A stretch of 64,000 nt of DNA from Aliiroseovarius pelagivivens (GTDB lineage: Bacteria > Pseudomonadota > Alphaproteobacteria > Rhodobacterales > Rhodobacteraceae), in contig NZ_OMOI01000001.1 of the NCBI RefSeq assembly GCF_900302485.1, positions 186,001 to 250,000 on the forward strand. The letters run 5' to 3'. The position numbers and the translations under genes were made by a program. This document shows positions 51,150-60,224 of this stretch, one piece after another (position 1 is the first letter of the stretch; the number at the start of each line of letters is the position of its first letter). The notes under the pieces are model-generated. The model saw nothing but the letters and a program-made list of their open reading frames with translations. It did no database searches and was not told the origin of the DNA.

Positions 51150-52313
51150 TTACAAGCTGGCTGCGATGTGCCGGAACATGTCGATGTTCCCGGCATTTAC
51201 GCCTTCGCCTCGGAATCCGCGATCTGCGCCGTTCAGCGCGATTACGACGCCGCGCGTTTTGTCGATATAGATGTACTGGCCATAGATGCCGCGCGCGTAA
51301 TACTCGCCCTCGGTCGCATCCGGCGCCATCCACCACTGATACCCGTATTGCTCGCTGCCTGTGGCCGTCGGAGCTGACGGGCGCGTGGAGGCCGCAATCC
51401 AATCCGCAGGCACGATCTGCTGACCGTTCCACATGCCGTCTTGCCGGAACATCTCGCCAAAGCGGGCATAGTCGCGGGTGGTCAGGTTCAGCCCGCCCAG
51501 CACGAAGGCCACGCCATAGCCGTCGGTCAGGTAGTATGGGTCCGCCTCAAGCCCCATGGGGGCGATGACGTGTTCCTGAAGCAGGTCTGGAATACTGCGT
51601 CCGGTGGCCCCGCGCACGATCATGCCAATCACATGCGTGTCGATCGAAACGTATTTCCACGTCTCACCTGCAGGCGCGAAGCTATCCTCAAGTCCCGCTG
51701 CAAACTGATCCATCGACCGCCCCAGCGCCAACACGCGGCCCATGCGATTGATGTCCGAATTGAAGTCCAGATAGTCCTCGTCGAAGACGACGCCTGACGC
51801 CATGTTCAGAACGTTGCGAATGCTCGCCCCATCGTACGCACTGCCTTTCAGCGCGGGCACATATTGCACGACCGGATCATCCAAGGATGCGATGGCACCC
51901 TGTTCCAACACGATCCCGATCAGCGCCGAGAGATAACTTTTCGCCATCGACCAACTGATCCGGCGATCCTCTGGCCCGGTGCCAAGGTAATAGCTTTCGT
52001 GGCGCAGAAGTCCGTCTTTCAGCACCACCAACCCGGTCACCGCACGGTCCTTGATCCATGTATTCACCCCAGCATCCGGCGCCCAGCTTTCTCCGCCCGG
52101 CAAGGGGGTAACAGGCCCATCCCCACGCGACATGCTGTGGGTCAGAAAGGCACTGTCCATGTTTGAAAAATTCCCCACGATCTTCTCTTCCGAGAACAGA
52201 GAGTTCACGGCCAACAGTCGCGTGATTTGCTCGCGTTTCCAAAACCCTACAAGGACCAGAAGCACGATCAGGACAAGTGTGGCGCGGGCAAGAAATTTCA
52301 ATACGGTACGCAT
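51150..52313 (-). CDS. Beta-lactamase-fold serine hydrolase with N-terminal membrane anchor
   Basis: A 387-residue protein from ATG 52313, with GGAGA upstream. An N-terminal hydrophobic helix (FLARATLVLIVLLVLVGFW) anchors it, with the domain in the periplasm. The class C/DD-peptidase SxxK is present as WSMAKSYLSALIG. The second motif, normally Y-x-N, reads YVSID. The family contains esterases and peptidases as well as beta-lactamases; lack of a clear Y-x-N makes a true cephalosporinase unlikely. A promoter is expected near the DUF2332 gene end 22 bases away. Confidence 0.78.
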   Translation of the reverse strand: MRTVLKFLARATLVLIVLLVLVGFWKREQITRLLAVNSLFSEEKIVGNFSNMDSAFLTHSMSRGDGPVTPLPGGESWAPDAGVNTWIKDRAVTGLVVLKDGLLRHESYYLGTGPEDRRISWSMAKSYLSALIGIVLEQGAIASLDDPVVQYVPALKGSAYDGASIRNVLNMASGVVFDEDYLDFNSDINRMGRVLALGRSMDQFAAGLEDSFAPAGETWKYVSIDTHVIGMIVRGATGRSIPDLLQEHVIAPMGLEADPYYLTDGYGVAFVLGGLNLTTRDYARFGEMFRQDGMWNGQQIVPADWIAASTRPSAPTATGSEQYGYQWWMAPDATEGEYYARGIYGQYIYIDKTRGVVIALNGADRGFRGEGVNAGNIDMFRHIAASL

Positions 52314-52335
52314 GGGATCTCCGAGTTCTCCGAGA

Positions 52336-53358
52336 TCAAGGTGCCGACCAATCCACCCAGCGTCCATGAAAATCTACACGACCAAGCGTCAACTTCCGCC
52401 CCGCGGGCCAGAGCGTCAACGTAATGGCCGCGCCCTCTCCTTTGCGGTCATCTGCTTCCATCGATAGGTGGGCGATGGGCCCGCGTTGTGCGGCGGCCTC
52501 AATGGCCGCCAAGCAGCGGGTTTGGGTGTCGGTCGGGAAGTACTGCCACGCGATCGTATGATAGATCAGGGTCAGATGATCCGGCGCGACGGTGTCCAAT
52601 TGCGCCTCTAGCCACGCGGCGGCGTCGCCCTGATCCACCGTCGCAGCGAAGATCGAGGCGGCAGCCCGGCTGCGTGTGAGCCGTTCAGGTTGGTCCGCCC
52701 ACAGATAAGAAGACATGCGCAGCAGGTCGTCAGGATCCGTGATGTCCATCGGCATCAGGTCGACCCCGCGCCGTGACAGCACCTTTGGCAGGCTGCCCGT
52801 GGGCAGATCCCCGCGCCAATCGGGCGATAGTAAGACCGGGGCGTCAGTCGGTCCCAACTGCGTTTCGCCTGCCTGAAGCGCGAACTGATCCCACATCAAA
52901 TTCAACCCGGCACTGGCCCCCAGTTCTAACACGCGCATGGGCAACCCGTATCGTGCGGCCAACCAATGACCAGCGGCAACCATCACGGCGGCGCGGCGCA
53001 CCTCGTTGGTTTGGGGCGGCAAGTCGAGCCAGCGATCGAGCGTCGTGGCATGGTCGGTGAGAGCGACGTGAAGGGCGGATGTGATCTGGTCATCGCTGGG
53101 GGTGGGGTTCGGCGGATAGATGGCCACAAGCTCTGGGCAGTCGCCGGTCAAGACCAGCGCATGCAGGCCGGCCAGAAAGCGCAAGGGCAGGGACTGGCCG
53201 AACGCGCCGACGTTGCCCTCCCAATCGAACATGCGATTTGTCAGGGGCGTGCCCGGTTTCAGCGTCGCGCCTGCGATGCACAACACGCGCGCCGTAAACG
53301 GACTGTCGAGCCGCGCGTTGTTGTCTGCCTGAACCTCGAATGCCTCGCGCAAGGTCAC
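52336..53358 (-). CDS. DUF2332-family protein
   Basis: A 340-residue protein beginning at GTG 53358 (MTLREAFEVQADNNARLDSPFTARVLCIAG), overlapping the pth stop by 4 bases (GTGA). It matches DUF2332: a helical N-terminal half (PLRFLAGLHALVLTGDCPELVAIYPP), then a Rossmann methyltransferase-like stretch (RVLELGASAGLNLMWDQFALQAG), a DLMPMDITDPDDLLRM segment and a terminal strand pair. The SAM-type glycine motif GASAGLN suggests a methyltransferase-like fold, but no reaction is known. It is probably expressed with pth. Confidence 0.8.
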   Translation of the reverse strand: MTLREAFEVQADNNARLDSPFTARVLCIAGATLKPGTPLTNRMFDWEGNVGAFGQSLPLRFLAGLHALVLTGDCPELVAIYPPNPTPSDDQITSALHVALTDHATTLDRWLDLPPQTNEVRRAAVMVAAGHWLAARYGLPMRVLELGASAGLNLMWDQFALQAGETQLGPTDAPVLLSPDWRGDLPTGSLPKVLSRRGVDLMPMDITDPDDLLRMSSYLWADQPERLTRSRAAASIFAATVDQGDAAAWLEAQLDTVAPDHLTLIYHTIAWQYFPTDTQTRCLAAIEAAAQRGPIAHLSMEADDRKGEGAAITLTLWPAGRKLTLGRVDFHGRWVDWSAP

Positions 53359-54068
53359 GAGAACTTGTCCATCAGCTTCTGCAGCGGGCTGCGCGCGTCT
53401 TCTTGCGCGGCATCTGGTGTCGCTTTGGGCCGAGGCTGCTGCGGCTCTTTCTTCTGGCTCTTCTTCGGCGCTTCGGACGCCGAGCCACCCGAGGACCGGG
53501 GCGGGTTCACACGCCGTCCAATCGCGTTCATGAACTTGCCGCTATCACCGGCCGCAAGATCCGCGGCCCCATCCGCACAGCCGCGCAAAACATCGTCCAG
53601 CCAATCCTGATCCGCCTTTGCAAAATCACGAAGGACAAAGCCAGCCACTGCCGCCTTGTTTCCCGGATGTCCGATGCCCATGCGAACCCGATGATACTCG
53701 GCCCCGATATGCGCATGGATCGAGCGCAACCCGTTATGCCCGGCATGACCGCCGCCAGTTTTGACGCGGCACTTTCCGGGGGCCAGATCCAGCTCGTCAT
53801 GAAACACGATGACGTCGTCTGGCGTCAGCTTGTAAAAGCGCATCGCCTCGCCCACGGATTGGCCAGACAGGTTCATGAAGGTCTCGGGGCGCAGCAGGAT
53901 GACCTTCTCGGATCCAAGCTTGCCCTCGCTCACGCTGCCCTGAAACTTGCCGCGCCACGGGGCAAAGCTGTGGTCCTCGGCGATGCGCTCGACAGCCATG
54001 AAGCCGATGTTGTGCCGGTTGCCCGCATATTTCGCACCCGGATTACCAAGCCCGACAAACAATTTCAT
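53355..54068 (-). CDS. pth: Peptidyl-tRNA hydrolase
   Basis: A 237-residue enzyme from ATG 54068. The core is MKLFVGLGNPGAKYAGNRHNIGFMAVERIAE, with the catalytic His in NRHNIGF, and the usual DVIVFHDELDLAPGKCRVKTGGGHAGHNGLRSI. After the globular domain (about residue 190) there is a long Pro/Lys/Gln-rich tail (KKSQKKEPQQPRPKATPDAAQEDA) not found in most Pth and ending in LQKLMDKFS. It recycles peptidyl-tRNA. In relatives pth follows rplY directly; here an inverted methyltransferase gene separates them. Confidence 0.95.
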   Translation of the reverse strand: MKLFVGLGNPGAKYAGNRHNIGFMAVERIAEDHSFAPWRGKFQGSVSEGKLGSEKVILLRPETFMNLSGQSVGEAMRFYKLTPDDVIVFHDELDLAPGKCRVKTGGGHAGHNGLRSIHAHIGAEYHRVRMGIGHPGNKAAVAGFVLRDFAKADQDWLDDVLRGCADGAADLAAGDSGKFMNAIGRRVNPPRSSGGSASEAPKKSQKKEPQQPRPKATPDAAQEDARSPLQKLMDKFS

Positions 54069-54187
54069 GTGCCATCTTTCCTTCTGGACATCGGGATCGG
54101 AACCCGAAATTATCATTTATGGTAATCTACTTGGCCTGATCCGGCGTGGCAATTCCCCCACGTGATCGGCCATCCAAGGAGAGCAGC

Positions 54188-54883
54188 ATGCCGCAATTCA
54201 AACTGGATGGTTTGATCCTGAAGATCCCTCGTAAGTGCATGAACTCCAACATACGGGAAGCAATTGATCGCGGGTGGTACGAACAGAACGAATCCCGGGC
54301 TTTGAAACGGCATCTCAAACCAGATGATCGCGTTCTTGATCTTGGTGGAGGTGCTGGTTTCGTCGCGCTTCAAGCTGCGCGGGTAGTTGGGGCTGAAAAT
54401 GTTACCGTAGTCGAGGCAAGCCCTGACATGTTCAAGGCCATTGGCGACAATGCGGTGAAGAATGAGCTTGGTGCATTGCAGGTCATTCAGGGCGCTGTTG
54501 TGCCCGACAGTTTTTCAGACGAAACCATTACATTTGAAGTCTTTCCCGGTTTCTGGGCCTCATCAATCTCAGAGGATGGAGGGAAGAGAAGGAAAGCTTC
54601 AAAACTGGTCACAGTTCCTGCGTTGAAGTTCCGGGATCTACAGAAGCGTTCGCGGCCGACCGTCATCTCGATGGATATCGAGGGCGCAGAGCGAGGTCTC
54701 GCCAGCTGCAAATGGTGGCCCGAGACACGCATAGTCATCATGGAGGTTCACCCGGAACAATTTGGCCTTCATGCATTGCGCCAGTTGATCATGGACATGT
54801 TTTCAAATGGTTTCGGTTGGATGCCGTGGGGGACGCGCGGCAGCGTTCTTGTGTTCGAACGACTTGACGAAGCGCCTAGCTGA
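54188..54883 (+). CDS. FkbM-family methyltransferase
   Basis: A 231-residue SAM methyltransferase from ATG 54188, with AAGGAGA upstream. The SAM site is DDRVLDLGGGAGFVALQAARVVGAENVTVVEASPDM, followed by ISMDIEGAERGL, the FkbM-type post-motif, and MEVHPEQFG. FkbM enzymes O-methylate sugars or macrolides and are often in glycan clusters. It stands alone between rplY and pth, in the opposite direction, and its sequence is less GC-rich than theirs, suggesting an insertion. Confidence 0.85.
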   Translation: MPQFKLDGLILKIPRKCMNSNIREAIDRGWYEQNESRALKRHLKPDDRVLDLGGGAGFVALQAARVVGAENVTVVEASPDMFKAIGDNAVKNELGALQVIQGAVVPDSFSDETITFEVFPGFWASSISEDGGKRRKASKLVTVPALKFRDLQKRSRPTVISMDIEGAERGLASCKWWPETRIVIMEVHPEQFGLHALRQLIMDMFSNGFGWMPWGTRGSVLVFERLDEAPS

Positions 54884-54884
54884 C

Positions 54885-54914
54885 AAAAAAACGGGACCCC
54901 GAAGGATCCCGTTT
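54885..54914 (-). terminator. Terminator of rplY (also convergent to the methyltransferase gene)
   Basis: On the minus strand AAACGGGA (54914-54907) pairs with TCCCGTTT (54896-54889), followed by a run of seven T. It begins 24 bases after the rplY stop codon and the same stem lies 6 bases beyond the methyltransferase stop. Confidence 0.9.
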
Positions 54915-54937
54915 CGCAATACCTTTTCAGGTGGTGC

Positions 54938-55576
54938 TTATTCTTCTGCAGCGACTTCTTCTTCAACTGCTTCCTCACCAGCGTCACCGTCATCCGACGA
55001 GCGCAGCGAGCTGGGTGCCGAGATGTTGGCGATGACGAAGTCACGGTCAACAGTGGTCTTGGCGCCTTCCGGCAGGTCAACGTCCGAGATGTGAATTACG
55101 TCACCGACGTCTTTGCCAGTCAGGTCAACAACGATCTTTTCAGGGATGTCGCCAGCCAGAACGTTCAGCTCGACTTCCGGACGCACGATGGTCAGAACAC
55201 CACCGCGTTTCAGGCCGGGGGCTTCTTCTTCGTTCTCGAAATCAACGTGGATGAACAGGCTGATCCGGCTGGTGCGGCGCAGGCGCATCAGGTCCAGGTG
55301 GGTCGGCAGGTCTTTGACAACGTCACGCTGTACGTTGCGGCAGATCACGCGGACATCTTCCTGACCGTCGACTTTCAGGTTCCACAGGGTCGAAAGGAAA
55401 CGACCGGCCTTCAGCTTTTTGAAAAGCTCGTTGAAGGGGATGTTGATAGCGAGCGGATCAGCGCCACCACCATATACGATACCCGGTACCTGGCCTTCGC
55501 GGCGAGCTTGACGAGCGGCCCCCTTGCCTGTCCCCGTACGTACCGTGGCTTCAAGATTCGGAATCTCACGTGCCAT
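54938..55576 (-). CDS. rplY: 50S ribosomal protein L25 (Ctc/TL5 form)
   Basis: A 212-residue two-domain L25/Ctc protein: the N-terminal 5S-rRNA-binding domain ([31 protein letters not shown] ... [39 protein letters not shown]) and a C-terminal TL5 domain ([53 protein letters not shown]) with an acidic Glu-rich tail. The longer form is usual in Alphaproteobacteria. It binds 5S rRNA on the large subunit. Confidence 0.95.
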   Translation of the reverse strand: MAREIPNLEATVRTGTGKGAARQARREGQVPGIVYGGGADPLAINIPFNELFKKLKAGRFLSTLWNLKVDGQEDVRVICRNVQRDVVKDLPTHLDLMRLRRTSRISLFIHVDFENEEEAPGLKRGGVLTIVRPEVELNVLAGDIPEKIVVDLTGKDVGDVIHISDVDLPEGAKTTVDRDFVIANISAPSSLRSSDDGDAGEEAVEEEVAAEE

Positions 55577-55698
55577 TGGTTTTCTCCATAATCAAATAGG
55601 TGCGGGAATCCTCCAAGGGTGTAAGCCCCGCAGTGAAGCCGTGCCTATAGACCGGATCGGGTCAGTTGAAAAGGGAATTGTGCGGTTTCAGCGAGGTT

Positions 55699-56088
55699 TT
55701 ATTGGTGTTCCACACGTCTGCGCAGCATGTTGCGTACATCCGCTGTCCTTTTTGCGCGAATGGCATTTAAGGCGGCGTTTCGCCCGAAGGCAAGCCGGGT
55801 GTCCGCCATCCGCTCTTCATGGTCGGCACGGGCTTGCGCGAGCAGGATGTTCAACCGGCCCAGTTGCATCCGAACCTGCTTTTGCCATTGATCGAAATGC
55901 CCGCTGGATAGCGCGGGATTCTGGCCTGTATCTGCGTCCAATCCCGGAAGCTGGTTCAGCCGTGTTCTCAAATCCGCGATTTGACTTTCAAGCGCCGCGA
56001 TCTTCGTAGCTGTGCCCGAAAGCTCGGCCATTGCGCGGTCGAGTGTCAAAGCTGTCAGGTCTGCTAGTTGGGAAAGCGGGTCTGCCAT
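55699..56088 (-). CDS. Coiled-coil protein after flhB, possible flagellar helper
   Basis: A 129-residue, almost wholly helical protein (DLTALTLDRAMAELSGTATKIAALESQIADLRTRLNQL ... WQKQVRMQLGRLNILLAQARADHEERMADTRLAFGRNAALNAIRAKRTADVRNMLRRR). The long helices and basic C-terminus recall FliJ/FliH-like export helpers, but no family match is certain. It starts two bases past the flhB stop, on the same strand, and is the last gene of the visible flagellar run, so a role in flagellar assembly is likely from context. Confidence 0.6.
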   Translation of the reverse strand: MADPLSQLADLTALTLDRAMAELSGTATKIAALESQIADLRTRLNQLPGLDADTGQNPALSSGHFDQWQKQVRMQLGRLNILLAQARADHEERMADTRLAFGRNAALNAIRAKRTADVRNMLRRRVEHQ

Positions 56089-56089
56089 C

Positions 56090-57178
56090 TTAGGTCCTTA
56101 GCGAATTTTTCGCGCGCTGGCGCATGTTTTCGGCAAATCGAATGGCTGCCGCCACGGCCTGATACTGATCCGGTGGGACTTCGCTGCCAATCTCGACCGT
56201 GGCATGCAGAGCGCGTGCTGTGGGTGGATCACGATGGATTGGGATGCCGTGCTCCGAGGCGACCTCGCGGATGCGGGCGGCGATTTCGTCCACGCCTTTG
56301 GCGACGCAGACGGGCGCTTCGCCGGGCAGGCGCGACCATTTTAGAGCAACCGCATAGTGGGTCGGGTTGACAACGATCACATCGGCATCGGGCACATCCT
56401 GCAGCATCTGGTTGGTGGCGATGTCATAGGCCCGCTGGCGCCGCTGACCCTTCATATGCGGATCGCCTTCGTTCTGCTTTATCTCGTCCATAAGCTCTTT
56501 GTGGGACATGCGGTTCTTGCGCAGGTGTTCCTGTTTTTGCCACATGAAATCGATCCCGCCGATGACCAGCGCCACCAGTAGGACGATGGCAAAGAACTCG
56601 ACTGAAAGGTCCAGCAGCAGCACGGATACCATGCTGGGGTTCAGGGCAAGGGCCGCGAGCATATCGGGCAGGTTGATCCAGATGAACATCCCTAGAATGA
56701 CGCTGTAGATCGACAGTTTCACGAAGCTTTTGAAAAACTCGAACAGGCCCGAGCGCCCGAACTTGTTTTTTGCGTTTGAAAGGGGCGAAATCCGGTTCAG
56801 CTTTGGCATCAGCTTTTCGGGTGAGACCACAAAGCTCTGGGTCACGACGGTCAATCCCAAGACCGCCACCATGGGCATGAAGAGCCAAGGTATCAGGTGC
56901 CATGCGATCGAAGTGACGGCATCTGCAAGGACGGGGCCTCCTCGGCCCTGAAAGGCGTTGTGGGCAAGTTGATCAGACCGTTCCAGAAATGTGGCAAACA
57001 CGCCCCCAAGCCCTGTCATGGTCGAGGCCCCCACCGCCGCCGCAAGCAACAACAGAACCAGATAAGACATCGCAGTGTTTAGGTCCGAGGACCGCGCGAC
57101 CTCGCCCCGCTTTCGGGCGTCATCCAGTTTCTTCTGGGTTGGTTCATGTTGCTTGCTGTCGTCGTCTTCACCGGCCAT
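56090..57178 (-). CDS. flhB: Flagellar export protein FlhB
   Basis: A 362-residue membrane protein of the flagellar type III export gate. The N-terminus has the cytosolic DDSKQHEPTQKKLDDARKRGEVARSSDLNTA segment, followed by four helices and the cytosolic C domain with the autocleavage motif in DADVIVVNPTHYAVALKW (NPTH). It switches export from rod/hook to filament substrates after cleavage. The ATG at 57178 (MAGEDDDSK) follows GGAGG and overlaps the fliR TGA by one base. The upstream TTG/GTG in-frame codons are less likely. Confidence 0.95.
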   Translation of the reverse strand: MAGEDDDSKQHEPTQKKLDDARKRGEVARSSDLNTAMSYLVLLLLAAAVGASTMTGLGGVFATFLERSDQLAHNAFQGRGGPVLADAVTSIAWHLIPWLFMPMVAVLGLTVVTQSFVVSPEKLMPKLNRISPLSNAKNKFGRSGLFEFFKSFVKLSIYSVILGMFIWINLPDMLAALALNPSMVSVLLLDLSVEFFAIVLLVALVIGGIDFMWQKQEHLRKNRMSHKELMDEIKQNEGDPHMKGQRRQRAYDIATNQMLQDVPDADVIVVNPTHYAVALKWSRLPGEAPVCVAKGVDEIAARIREVASEHGIPIHRDPPTARALHATVEIGSEVPPDQYQAVAAAIRFAENMRQRAKNSLRT

Positions 57179-57951
57179 CACCAACCTCCGAACGGGTCAA
57201 GCAACAAGGCTTCGAACGCGCGCTGCCAAATCGGCAGCAACACCGGCGTGGTGAGGGCCAGCAAGATCAGACCGCCCGCCGTAATGGCAGGGGCACCGAC
57301 AAAGGCCACCATCAGTTGCGGCATGGCGCGGTTGATGACGCCAAGGGCCACATTATAAAGCAGCGAGACGATCACGAAGGGCGCCGCCAGCGCAAAAGCA
57401 AAGCCGAAGCTGCGTGCGATATGCGCGATGCCCCAGTCTGAAAACCCAAGAGGGTTTGGCAGGTCTCCGACGGGAAAGATTTGATAAGATAGGATAAACC
57501 CTTCAACAATTCGCACGTGTAGCCCCAACATAACTGCCAAAGCCAGACCCGAGATCGTCAGGACATGCCCGATGGCAGGTTGCGGGTCCGAGTTATTCCC
57601 GCCCATCAATTGTGCAAGCGATGTTGATTGCGCTGCGATGCTGCCGGCGATCTGCAATGTCATGATCGCCAGACGCAAGACGATCCCAAACCCAAGCCCG
57701 ATAATTGGTTCGCTCAGCAGAAAAGGTGGGGGTGTATTCCCTGTTGTAGCCGAGTTGATTTGGCTTGCAACGGCGGGGGCGACGATCACGGTAAAGGCAA
57801 GTCCCAGCATCAAGCGTATCCGAGCAGGCACCATGGTTTCCCCAAATGCAGGCAGCAGCGCCATCGCTGCGCCCACCCGCAAGAACACGACAAAACCCAG
57901 CATGAAAAACGCCTGCGCCTGATCCATGATCTGTGCCAGCTGAGCATTCAT
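57178..57951 (-). CDS. fliR: Flagellar biosynthetic protein FliR
   Basis: A 257-residue polytopic membrane protein from ATG 57951 (MNAQLAQIMDQAQAFFMLGFVVFLRVGAAMALLPAFG), with the FliR-conserved PAFGETMVPARIRLMLGLAFTVIVAP and GFGIVLRLAIMTLQIAGSIAAQ. FliP-FliQ-FliR form the core of the export channel. Its ATG overlaps the flhA stop by 4 bases and its stop overlaps flhB, indicating a tightly coupled flhA-fliR-flhB unit. fliP and fliQ are not in the window. Confidence 0.95.
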   Translation of the reverse strand: MNAQLAQIMDQAQAFFMLGFVVFLRVGAAMALLPAFGETMVPARIRLMLGLAFTVIVAPAVASQINSATTGNTPPPFLLSEPIIGLGFGIVLRLAIMTLQIAGSIAAQSTSLAQLMGGNNSDPQPAIGHVLTISGLALAVMLGLHVRIVEGFILSYQIFPVGDLPNPLGFSDWGIAHIARSFGFAFALAAPFVIVSLLYNVALGVINRAMPQLMVAFVGAPAITAGGLILLALTTPVLLPIWQRAFEALLLDPFGGW

Positions 57952-60035
57952 GCGGGCACCAACCCGACCAGAGAGGGCCTGGCCTCGGTTCCGATTTCTT
58001 CGAAAGAAAGAACGGGATTGGCGATTCCCTTCGCTGACAGGACGGTGCGAAGAAAGCGACGTCGGCGAGATGAGGTGACAACGGCAGGATAGATACCGGT
58101 TTCCCCCGCTCGTGCGATCTTGTCTGCCACCGCGTTGGCTAGGCGGTTGAACTCTTCCGGGGGTAGGGCAACCTCGCCCCGATCCGGATCGAGCTGATGA
58201 GACTGAAAGCAGGCCTCCCATTCTGGGGCCAGCTGTACCAACGGGATCGTGCCGTCTTCGCGCTTCAGCTCGGCCAAAAGTTGGATGTTTAGCCGTTGAC
58301 GGACGTGGTCGCAGATGGCTTCGGGCGTGCCGAAAACGGCGCGCGCTTCGGCCACGCTTTCAAGGATGACGGGAAGATTGCGGATGGACACACGCTCTTC
58401 CAGCAGCAGACGCAAAACCGAATGCAGCAGATCAAGCGGCACCTTGTCAGGGACCAGCTCGTCGAGAAGGCGGCGATTGGCCTCGGCCCGGGTGGGGTCC
58501 GAGAGGTTCACGAACTCGTCCAGCAGCCGCCGCAGCGCCTTAAGGCCCAGCAGGCGAGGGAAATTTTGCTTCATCACCTCAAGAAGATGCGTGGCCAAGA
58601 CTTCGGTCGGCGAGACAACGGCACAACCGGCCAGCGCGGCCTGTTCCTGATCGCCATCCGCAATCCAGCGTGCTGGCGCCTGATAGACGGGCTCCAGCAC
58701 ATCTTCGCCCTCGGGCAATTGGGTGTCATCCCCGCTGAGGATGATCAGCGCTTTATCCGGAATAAGGCGGTTGCGCGCTTGCTCGACCCCCTGAATTTTA
58801 ATCGTATAGGTTCCAGAGGGAAGCGATCCGTTATCGGTCAGTCGGATCTCGGGCAGGATCAAGCCAAACGCACTAGCGGTATGGTTGCGAATGCTGGAAA
58901 TGCGGGCGTCCAGACCAGTGGCCGGATCCAAAACCATCGCTACCAGATCGGCTGCGAATTCCACATGAATATCGTCCAGATCAAGTATATCACCAATGCT
59001 TTCCTGGGGCGGTTCAGGGGTGCCATCTTGCAGTTCTTGCGCGTCTGACACGTCAGTGGCTTCTTGTTGCTTCGCAGCCCACCAAGATGCGGTTCCCAAG
59101 GCAATCGCGCCTAAGATGAACGGCACAAAGGGCAGGCCGGGAACCAGCCCAAATAGACCCATCAAAAAAGCCACAGTTGCAAGGGCCGATGGGTGTTTGC
59201 CAAACTGCGAGAACAAGGCCAAATCGGTCGAGCCCGAGGTCCCCCCGCGCGCCAGCAACAATGCCGATGCTATCGAGATGATCACAGCTGGGATCTGTGT
59301 GACCAACCCGTCTCCGACTGTCAGAATAGCGTAGGTTTGAAAGGCTGCTGAGATGTCCATCCCATGGATTACGACCCCGATTATCAGCCCCATAACCAGA
59401 TTCAGGAAGGTGATCAGAAGTCCTGCAACTGCATCCCCTTTGACGAATTTTGAAGCGCCATCTAGTGACCCAAAGAATGTTGTTTCGGCCTGTTCCCGCT
59501 CGCGCCGCGCCTTCGCTTCAGTATGATCGATCGCCCCGGCCGCCATGTCGCTGTCGATGGCAAGTTGTTTGCCGGGCATTCCGTCCAATGCAAAGCGGGC
59601 GCCGACTTCGGCCATGCGGGTTGCACCCTTGGTGATGACGATGAAATTGACGATCAGAAGTACACAGAACACGACCAAACCCAGCAGGATGCTGCCGCCC
59701 ATGACAAAACTGGCAAAACCCTCAATCACGCTTCCTGCCGCTGAGGTGCCTGTGTGCCCGTTTCCTATGATCAGTTTGGTGGAAGATACATTCAGCGAAA
59801 GCCTGAGCATCAACGACGCGAGCAACACCGTCGGAAAGGCCGAGAAATCCAGCGGGCGCTCGATAAATAGAGTGACCGTAAACATCAATATGGCCAGAGC
59901 GAATGACGCGGCTAGGCCCAAATCCAGCACCCAGGCAGGCATGGGAAGGATCATCATCACGATGATGGCCATCAGGGCGAGTGCGAGCAAAATGGTTGGG
60001 CGAAAGATCCCTTGAATGCTTTTCAAAATCGTCAC
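57948..60035 (-). CDS. flhA: Flagellar export gate protein FlhA
   Basis: A 695-residue FlhA with GTG start at 60035 (MTILKSIQGIFRPTILLALALMAIIVMMILP). About eight helices precede the FHIPEP-region core (RMAEVGARFALDGMPGKQLAIDSDMAAGAI) and the cytosolic C domain that forms the nonameric ring and binds export substrates. The ribosome-binding site is weak, which is unusual for the first gene of an operon. A 189-base gap upstream separates it from the large unknown gene, so a promoter may lie there. Confidence 0.96.
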   Translation of the reverse strand: MTILKSIQGIFRPTILLALALMAIIVMMILPMPAWVLDLGLAASFALAILMFTVTLFIERPLDFSAFPTVLLASLMLRLSLNVSSTKLIIGNGHTGTSAAGSVIEGFASFVMGGSILLGLVVFCVLLIVNFIVITKGATRMAEVGARFALDGMPGKQLAIDSDMAAGAIDHTEAKARREREQAETTFFGSLDGASKFVKGDAVAGLLITFLNLVMGLIIGVVIHGMDISAAFQTYAILTVGDGLVTQIPAVIISIASALLLARGGTSGSTDLALFSQFGKHPSALATVAFLMGLFGLVPGLPFVPFILGAIALGTASWWAAKQQEATDVSDAQELQDGTPEPPQESIGDILDLDDIHVEFAADLVAMVLDPATGLDARISSIRNHTASAFGLILPEIRLTDNGSLPSGTYTIKIQGVEQARNRLIPDKALIILSGDDTQLPEGEDVLEPVYQAPARWIADGDQEQAALAGCAVVSPTEVLATHLLEVMKQNFPRLLGLKALRRLLDEFVNLSDPTRAEANRRLLDELVPDKVPLDLLHSVLRLLLEERVSIRNLPVILESVAEARAVFGTPEAICDHVRQRLNIQLLAELKREDGTIPLVQLAPEWEACFQSHQLDPDRGEVALPPEEFNRLANAVADKIARAGETGIYPAVVTSSRRRRFLRTVLSAKGIANPVLSFEEIGTEARPSLVGLVPA

Positions 60036-60224
60036 CGGCCAGAGCAGGGATGATCGTTTTCACCGACGCTTTCGCGTTGTGATGTCCGACATTTGGGGCT
60101 GCCCGAGGAGGTGAGTTCCAAACCTAAATCGCGTCGGGGTTGGGGTGTCCGAGGTATGACCATAACTGCGCACTTCTTGCTGCTGAGTTTTGTGTCAACG
60201 TATAGGTTCACGCTTAATGATCAG

